DNA of 20,898 nucleotides from Perkinsus olseni. Its lineage: Eukaryota; Perkinsozoa; Perkinsida; Perkinsidae. Every line of letters starts with the position of its first letter. The stretch's first letter is position 1. Shown piece by piece: positions 17,001-20,898 of this stretch. A program made the translations under genes and the position numbers. A model generated the notes under the pieces. It saw only the letters and a program-made list of their open reading frames with translations. It was not told the DNA's origin and searched no databases. The stretch is from the NCBI GenBank assembly GCA_013115135.1, contig JABANP010000717.1:1-20898 (forward strand), written 5' to 3'.

Positions 17001-19623
17001 TCTTCTTACGCTTAAGGAAGCAAGGTGAGATCCACTGATCCGGCTGGGAGTTCTTGTCGATGAACTCGATGTACCCTTTAGACTCATACTCTCGGAGAAC
17101 CTCATCGGCCGCCTTGCGTTTCTCAGGGGACAGGGGATAGCCACGATGTCTGATAGTAGGGTGACGCTTCTTGCACTCGATTTCAGCGACCGGTAAGGGA
17201 GGAAGAGTGCCGCAATCGGAACCCTGCTTTACATTCACCAGACCGAGGGATGTGGAGTAGGAGTCTTCGGAGCCATACGCCACGACCTTGCCGTATGCCG
17301 AAACAGATACTTCCGCGCTCCTGAAGTCGATCTTGGCCTTCAGCTGACGCAGACAGTCAATCCCGACGAGAACATCAACATCGACGGGTAAGTCCCGCAC
17401 AAGGTAGGCATTGATGGCGAATACCGATGAAGTAGGTGAGGTCCTCACGGACAACCGAACAGCCTTGGCTCTTCTAGTACCCCCGACACCGGAGATTACA
17501 ATATCAGGCCGTGAGGAATCCAGATGTGAGCATGGAGTCGTCTTCCGTTTCGAGGCCACCAGCGTCACTTGACTGCCAGAGTCGAGTAATGCCTTGAACC
17601 TCTTCGATTGGGACAGATCGTCATAGAGATCAATCAGGAGGAGATCATTCTCACTGTGATCGGGCACCGTTCCATCGCTGATCGGGCTGATACTACCAAC
17701 CTTATCCGCTGAGGAAAGCGACGTCCGATGAATCGAGACCGCCGCCGATACATGATGCGAGGCACAGCTGGAGTCGGTGCAGGCATCCTTGTTCACGGCT
17801 CCCTCAGAGTCCACAGCCACATTAGATTTGGCAGTCTTCTTCTTAGGGCAATCTGCGGCTCGGTGTCCCAGCTCATGGCAATCGAAGCACCGACCCTCCT
17901 TGAAGTCAATGGCCTTTTTTGGGTCTCTTCGGACATCCTTAGAGGCAGCTTTGGCGTCCTTAGGGGCAGCCTTGGTACCCTTGGAGTCTCCTTGGGCCGA
18001 ACGCCGGTCTCCGGTGTTGTCCTTGGCCTTCCTGTTGCAAGAGCGACGAGACGATCGCTTCTGGTTAGGCTGCGCGGAAGAATCGCCCTTCTCAGGGACC
18101 GGCTTGTCCGTTGTCTGTAGAGAGTGAGGGTCCGCATTGGGGTCAAGACCAGATCCACAGTAAAGTTCGGCACCGATGCCTCGGTGCCCCACCGCCTTCG
18201 ATCGCAATGCACTGGACTCCGCCTTCGGGAGAACCCGAAGCTTCAGGCCAGACTCCCTCATGCGCATAACGGTATCATAGAACGACTCGTAGTCGGCTGC
18301 AGATGACAGTTGACACCACCAAGGAACCATCACTCGCCGCCAGGAGGGACTCGACAGCATGGCACTCAGCAGCCGTTCACGGCGTTGTTCCCAAGAGAGA
18401 TGTGAAAGGACTGTAGGGTTGTTTCCATCAATTCCTTCAGCCTTGGGATCCATGTTGCATGTCATCAACGTCCAGAGCTCCTCTTCTCTTCCAAGGAAGG
18501 AGGATATGGTGTCGTTCTCAGCGACGGCGATCGACGACCAGGTCGCCATGACCTTAGCGACCGAGATGCGAGGGCGCTCTTCATCGATTGCGACCCGCAC
18601 TAGACCGAGCCACTCGCGAACAATTTCGGAGTAACTCAAGTAGGCAGACTTAAACTCAGTCCGAACCTCAGCAGAAGCAGTAGTGAGATCGACTCCCGTC
18701 CACCTATGCCACCCGATCGCCGCTTCCTGTAGGTCCCGAGAGCACACCCCGAGCAGGCAGCGACGGAGATTTGCTGTCAAGGGGAGAGGTAACAGGAATA
18801 CCAGCGATATCAGCTCAACGCTTGGGCTGGCCCTGGACGCGGAGAGCGACCGGTCAAGCTTATCACAGAAATCACCGAACTCTTTGGACTTTCCCGCGGC
18901 CTCAACTTGACGAACAGTGGACTTGTTGTTCTTTACCGCAGCCGCACAGGGAGAGTTTGGCAAATACCCGATGTTCCAGCTCTCGCTGAACTTGATGATG
19001 TTGGTTCCGAGAGCTTCACCACCACGACCGATGAGTGAGGTTGAAGGAGAGATCCACGGGTTTTTACCCACCCCAAGCACCGTCAGGAGTAATTCGTAGG
19101 TGCTCATCATCATGGCGTTCTCCAGACGGGGCAAGGAAGCTGCCGGGGGATCGACTGAACCATCAGCCTCAGCTAATAGCTCATCGATGACGGCCATGTT
19201 ACGCTTCGTGTGATTCGCCACACCAAGCGGCTGCACCACCAGATCCGGGATGGCAGACCTCTGTCGACGAGCACGTCGCCTCGGTTTGCCACCATCGTCT
19301 GGCTGGCCAGCATGAGTAGAGTCCTCACTGTTGTGGGACTCCTCGTCATCACGGGACCCCTCGTCGTCGAACTCCTCGTCGTCGGACTGCTCTTCGTCGT
19401 CCTCGGGCAGGTTGTCACCATCGTCGCCACCAGGTGTTTCTTCCTGGTTGCGGCGTGTCCGGATCACAGCCGATACCATGGTGCGGGGTACGGGGCTGGG
19501 ATGCACTTCAGTCTCGAAGTCAGCAGACCCAGCCCCACGGTGGGTGCCAGTTGTAACCTTCAGACCATTCTCGAATCTCAAGGTACTTTGTGAACACAAC
19601 CAGGTATCGGAGGGGGATGACAT
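14032..19623 (-). CDS. Gag-Pol polyprotein of the Ty3/gypsy-class retrotransposon
   Basis: One frame of 1863 codons, stop TAA at 14032-14034. Residues about 57-119 are very acidic and then basic. A single CCHC knuckle (CFDCHELGHRAADC) is at 579-592. Retropepsin LLDSGSQ has its Asp at 681. RT has LDVKDAF with Asp at 920 and YVDD at 989-992. RNase H begins with TDAS, Asp at 1145. The integrase zinc finger is H1417-x3-H1421-x26-C1448-x2-C1451, and the catalytic triad is D1487, D1543 and E1579, an exact D-35-E spacing. A GPF motif at 1714-1716 marks the integrase C-terminal module; no chromodomain was recognised. Gag and Pol share one frame, so no frameshift is needed. The first Met lies inside the 5' LTR, 72 nt before its inner edge. 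Met49 (ATG at 19479-19477), inside the PBS, may be the real start. Confidence 0.95.
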   Translation of the reverse strand: MSSPSDTWLCSQSTLRFENGLKVTTGTHRGAGSADFETEVHPSPVPRTMVSAVIRTRRNQEETPGGDDGDNLPEDDEEQSDDEEFDDEGSRDDEESHNSEDSTHAGQPDDGGKPRRRARRQRSAIPDLVVQPLGVANHTKRNMAVIDELLAEADGSVDPPAASLPRLENAMMMSTYELLLTVLGVGKNPWISPSTSLIGRGGEALGTNIIKFSESWNIGYLPNSPCAAAVKNNKSTVRQVEAAGKSKEFGDFCDKLDRSLSASRASPSVELISLVFLLPLPLTANLRRCLLGVCSRDLQEAAIGWHRWTGVDLTTASAEVRTEFKSAYLSYSEIVREWLGLVRVAIDEERPRISVAKVMATWSSIAVAENDTISSFLGREEELWTLMTCNMDPKAEGIDGNNPTVLSHLSWEQRRERLLSAMLSSPSWRRVMVPWWCQLSSAADYESFYDTVMRMRESGLKLRVLPKAESSALRSKAVGHRGIGAELYCGSGLDPNADPHSLQTTDKPVPEKGDSSAQPNQKRSSRRSCNRKAKDNTGDRRSAQGDSKGTKAAPKDAKAASKDVRRDPKKAIDFKEGRCFDCHELGHRAADCPKKKTAKSNVAVDSEGAVNKDACTDSSCASHHVSAAVSIHRTSLSSADKVGSISPISDGTVPDHSENDLLLIDLYDDLSQSKRFKALLDSGSQVTLVASKRKTTPCSHLDSSRPDIVISGVGGTRRAKAVRLSVRTSPTSSVFAINAYLVRDLPVDVDVLVGIDCLRQLKAKIDFRSAEVSVSAYGKVVAYGSEDSYSTSLGLVNVKQGSDCGTLPPLPVAEIECKKRHPTIRHRGYPLSPEKRKAADEVLREYESKGYIEFIDKNSQPDQWISPCFLKRKKSGAWRLLTDLRAVNKRLPVYSFPGEAHTDRLLGQIPRWVTHFGSLDVKDAFYSVKVSPLSSQLLGATLGYRTFRWKVLAQGLNTSPYWWSRQLHWILSGIPELKAYEGRVVVLSYVDDILICGDSEETTRRVMNIIIDRLAAYNIPISSDKTQHPKEEIGFLGIRLSSEGWQPDPTAVAALESLPKPANKQQLQSVLGSINYLRAAYDQSELQVNLAPLQDLLSKNKPYRWTEDHDVAFRWLTTALKHHVFAYQPVDSELEDGEGFVLQTDASDCGVSYVLWRVRFDHCPNAISEGGELLQDYPGPSPGDLAKHGSVLMAGGRRLRGHEKRYATFDCEGLALVEGLRRARVVLLIPTKSGKRAPVVVQSDSAVALHKIQAVPDHSEFTRNQVRYKRWCRWVESVVDVLPFVKMYHCRGTENCLSDMFSRVLAEADTDTMGVYCTSTLAVTDHFDNGSVCSDEDVTTDLDLDERDVNCNEGASRACLPVAGDLENEDPPLELIGLINANRVCRVGSDWVYQDSKGRSRSYVPEVDRAEALNAAHGDGHASSERMSRAMISTVWWPKMSLDIDAYCATCEGCARHAARSAAANPRYDLFSTIPTEARRFSSVAMDHLGPFIGGLLVLVLIDVVTGWLEACVVDNKSAHTTALTVYDLWVSRWGWFDSIIHDNDPGFCSALVKSLFERHHVRRKLSPVYWPRGNGVAEAAVKEIKYVIRKSGETITSSDQLRALVAASRLLHNSSAADGCTFSPYEVVTGKKPRTLLESIYGHDDTGPADPNKIEGMLTSLVEHKRLARERSRTNAIQRAERLRAGSYNANLVQGDLVFVVQQRGYSRRVALGPFRVGNVVGSLVYLRGETDPVSRGQCVPYRPDHRYPDVAGTDHESMEVEFYSLEPDMMIMFEVEEYDGQVQSLDVGRVVAAPVRDHVKVEPFASPSHLYWRRRPQRERRQLTVSKDQVKCSTTGTFMDADGKLNDKSVELLIQRGYLQQ
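19532..19549 (-). promoter_or_regulatory. Primer-binding site, lysine-tRNA-like
   Basis: Two bases inside the 5' LTR the minus strand reads TGGCACCCACCGTGGGGC. The TGG start complements the CCA end of a tRNA. The sequence matches the well-known tRNA-Lys type site TGGCGCCCAACGTGGGGC at 16 of 18 positions, so a host lysine tRNA is the likely primer. That needs the host tRNA sequence to confirm. Confidence 0.75.
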
Positions 19624-19894
19624 TAATCAAAGGGAGATGGGTATAAAAAGTTCCAATAAAGTTGAGTGATTGTGACGCTCCCATGTAGGGACAGCGTCCT
19701 CGTCACTGTAGCGCCACAGCTGCTCCATGCAGCGGTGTCACGGCAACTACAGGGCTAAGGCAAACAAGTGCGATTAGCGGAGAAATGACTGAGGGGATCC
19801 TATTAATGGCGCAGGTTGCAAAGGAGACACGATGGGGACAACGGGGACAGGGAGACACTGGCGTCACGGTGACGTCGTCTCCATGTGTGTTACA
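19552..19894 (-). repeat. Ty3-class element 5' LTR
   Basis: 343 bp, TGTAAC...GTTACA, matching 13669-14011 with one difference at 19812. As the element lies on the minus strand, this is the promoter-bearing LTR. The Gag-Pol frame is open from within it. Confidence 0.97.
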
Positions 19895-19899
19895 GCCTT
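19895..19899. other. Target-site duplication GCCTT, right copy
   Basis: GCCTT directly follows the LTR end GTTACA at 19894 and equals 13664-13668. Confidence 0.92.
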
Positions 19900-20245
19900 C
19901 TCCCCGGCTGTTCGATTCGCGACACGAGCTCTCTTCCCATGGGTGGCGCGGCGGCTTCGAGTCCCTTCACCGTTGCTATTAGCATAGGGCTACTCGTGTT
20001 GATCTCATACCCCGGCAGCTCATGCGCCTTCTTCACCCCATCAAGTACGTCTTAGCGGTCCCAGCGTTTCCTATGCTAGTCATCCAGTCCTGCATCTCCT
20101 GTAGATTGGCTGGCATCGGTGCCCGCATCCTCTTGTCGGCTTTAGTCAACTCGACCGTGAACCTGATCCACGACCGCATCCCCACCGCATACGTCTTCGC
20201 CGTGGCTGGGCGGATGCTGCGCGCTGCGACCGCCCACGCGATGCT
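19895..20245 (-). pseudogene. Tyrosine-recombinase-like fragment (core-binding domain), frameshifted
   Basis: The minus strand from 20245 reads in one frame through SIRPATAKTYAVGMRSWIRF, then PANLQEMQDWMTSIGNAG and TAKTYL, to a TGA at about 20030. One base out of frame it resumes with VKKAHELPGYEIN, then LIATVKGLE and MGRELVSRIEQPGRR, and reaches the Ty3-class target site. The pattern T-x-x-x-Y...W...F...P-A...v-x-x-W...T-x-x-x-Y-L...I-x-x-x-H-x-x-x-G...v-x-x-x-l-K-G-l is that of the SAM-like core-binding domain of tyrosine recombinases. The catalytic domain with its R, H-x-x-R and Y was not found. It may come from a DIRS-like or Crypton-like element or a related host repeat. The Ty3-class element inserted just after this segment. 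Confidence 0.6.
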
Positions 20246-20470
20246 TCAACCGTGCCACATTTCTGTCGCCCTCTCCTTTCCACCGCGGCACCGTGGGTTT
20301 AGCCCGCAGTGTTTCTTTTTCTCCCCAGTCTTGCCATTCTGCCAGTAACCAGCCAAGCGTCGGTGGCTCGTTCATCTCAATCTAACCTCAACTGCACAGC
20401 AGCCTCTTCTGCCCCCTACTACGATGGGCATGGGAAGAGACCTCGTCGTCTCGAATCGATCTCAACGATG
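20246..20470. other. Stretch upstream of the recombinase fragment, no gene recognised
   Basis: A minus-strand frame (20375-20142) is open here and could be the N-terminal part of the recombinase-like protein in a shifted frame, but it has no recognisable motif. Confidence 0.35.
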
Positions 20471-20555
20471 GGGGTCGCCTGGTAGGAGTGTCTCCTCCCC
20501 GGCTGATCGATTCGCGACTTGAGCTCTTTTCCCATTGTATGTTACGCAAGGTCGC
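20471..20555. repeat. 85-bp repeat, first copy
   Basis: Begins GGGGTCGCCTGGTAGGAGTG and is identical over 85 bp to 20814-20898, which runs to the window end. The spacing between copies is 343 bp. The sequence is related to the tyrosine-recombinase-like segment around 19895-19940. Confidence 0.88.
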
Positions 20556-20575
20556 GGACGAAGAGCCGGGATTTT

Positions 20576-20740
20576 AGTAATCGATACACTCCGTGTGTCG
20601 AAGGAAAATCCACGGCAGTCCGCCGCAGGAGACAATCGTGTGTATGCGTGCGGGGCGGTGTACGTCACCGAGCCGTTCATCGTGAGAGGTCAGCGTCTGG
20701 CACGGTAGTGCCGGGTGTCCTGTCGATGTTTTTGACCCAC
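20576..20740. repeat. 165-bp dispersed repeat R3, right copy
   Basis: Matches 8595-8759 in the same orientation without gaps and with two substitutions seen. Here it lies between copies of the 85-bp repeat, so it is part of a larger repeating unit at this end. Confidence 0.85.
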
Positions 20741-20759
20741 CCGTCCCTCCCTCAATGGT

Positions 20760-20867
20760 GGGGTCGCCTGGTAGGAGTGTCTCCTCCCCGGCTGATCGAT
20801 TCGCGACTTGAGCGGGGTCGCCTGGTAGGAGTGTCTCCTCCCCGGCTGATCGATTCGCGACTTGAGC
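20760..20867 (-). repeat. Tandem pair of 54-bp units inside the 85-bp repeat
   Basis: Two identical 54-bp units at 20760-20813 and 20814-20867. As 54 is 18 codons, the minus strand repeats LKSRIDQPGRRHSYQATP in the same frame. This peptide resembles the RELVSRIEQPGRR segment of the recombinase-like fragment near 19900-19940. The second unit continues to the window end as the 85-bp repeat. Confidence 0.85.
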
Positions 20868-20898
20868 TCTTTTCCCATTGTATGTTACGCAAGGTCGC

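Larger units (their letters stand above)
13669..19894 (-). mobile_element. Complete Ty3/gypsy-class LTR retrotransposon
   Basis: This is a 6226-bp element on the minus strand. It has two 343-bp LTRs, a GCCTT target duplication, a primer-binding site, one uninterrupted Gag-Pol frame and a polypurine tract. Domain order is Gag, CCHC knuckle, protease, RT, RNase H, integrase. Integrase after RNase H defines the Ty3/gypsy arrangement and excludes the Copia one. The LTRs differ at one of 343 positions (13929 T, 19812 C) and the frame is intact, so the insertion is recent and the element may be autonomous. It landed in a tyrosine-recombinase-like repeat sequence. Confidence 0.97.

Noticed and set aside
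20022..20348. Plus-strand frame of 108 codons with a hydrophobic start
   Set aside because: It is antisense to the tyrosine-recombinase-like fragment, whose pattern is much more specific.

Overview
This is eukaryotic, repeat-dominated DNA with no recognisable single-copy host gene. Three things point away from bacteria and phage: a complete LTR retrotransposon with LTRs, primer-binding site and polypurine tract; decayed copies of several other retroelements; and long non-coding minisatellite-rich stretches. The organism cannot be named from the sequence. A retroelement-rich protist is a reasonable guess, but no host marker gene or spliced leader was found.

Layout. (1) 1-3285, minus strand: the 5' half of a decayed LTR retrotransposon (element X), running from its LTR through PBS, Gag, zinc knuckles and protease into reverse transcriptase and off the left edge. 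(2) 3286-3910: the first half of an RNase H-like pol domain from another element (Y), into which X had inserted. (3) 3911-7457: a gene-poor stretch with three 15-bp-period arrays (the third inverted relative to the first two), a broken plus-strand Gag fragment and a tRNA-like Pol III unit. (4) 7458-8594: the other half of the Y RNase H, the second LTR of X and the 3' end of X pol. (5) 8595-13668: a GC-rich stretch opening with a 165-bp repeat and a 55-bp tandem array, followed by more than 4 kb crowded with perfect short inverted repeats. (6) 13664-19899: an intact Ty3/gypsy-class retrotransposon on the minus strand, with 343-bp LTRs differing at one base, a 5-bp target duplication and a single 1863-codon Gag-Pol frame. 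(7) 19895-20898: a frameshifted tyrosine-recombinase-like fragment, which was the target of the Ty3-class insertion, then the second copy of the 165-bp repeat and tandem copies of an 85/54-bp unit related to the recombinase fragment.

How the parts relate. The Ty3-class element looks young and possibly autonomous. Element X inserted into Y: the two LTR outer edges carry the same 5-bp duplication (AGGAG), and joining the flanks restores the Y RNase H reading frame. The two halves lie in the wrong order along the window, which implies a tandem duplication or other rearrangement after insertion, or an assembly error. The palindrome-dense stretch is the feature least explained by known element types.
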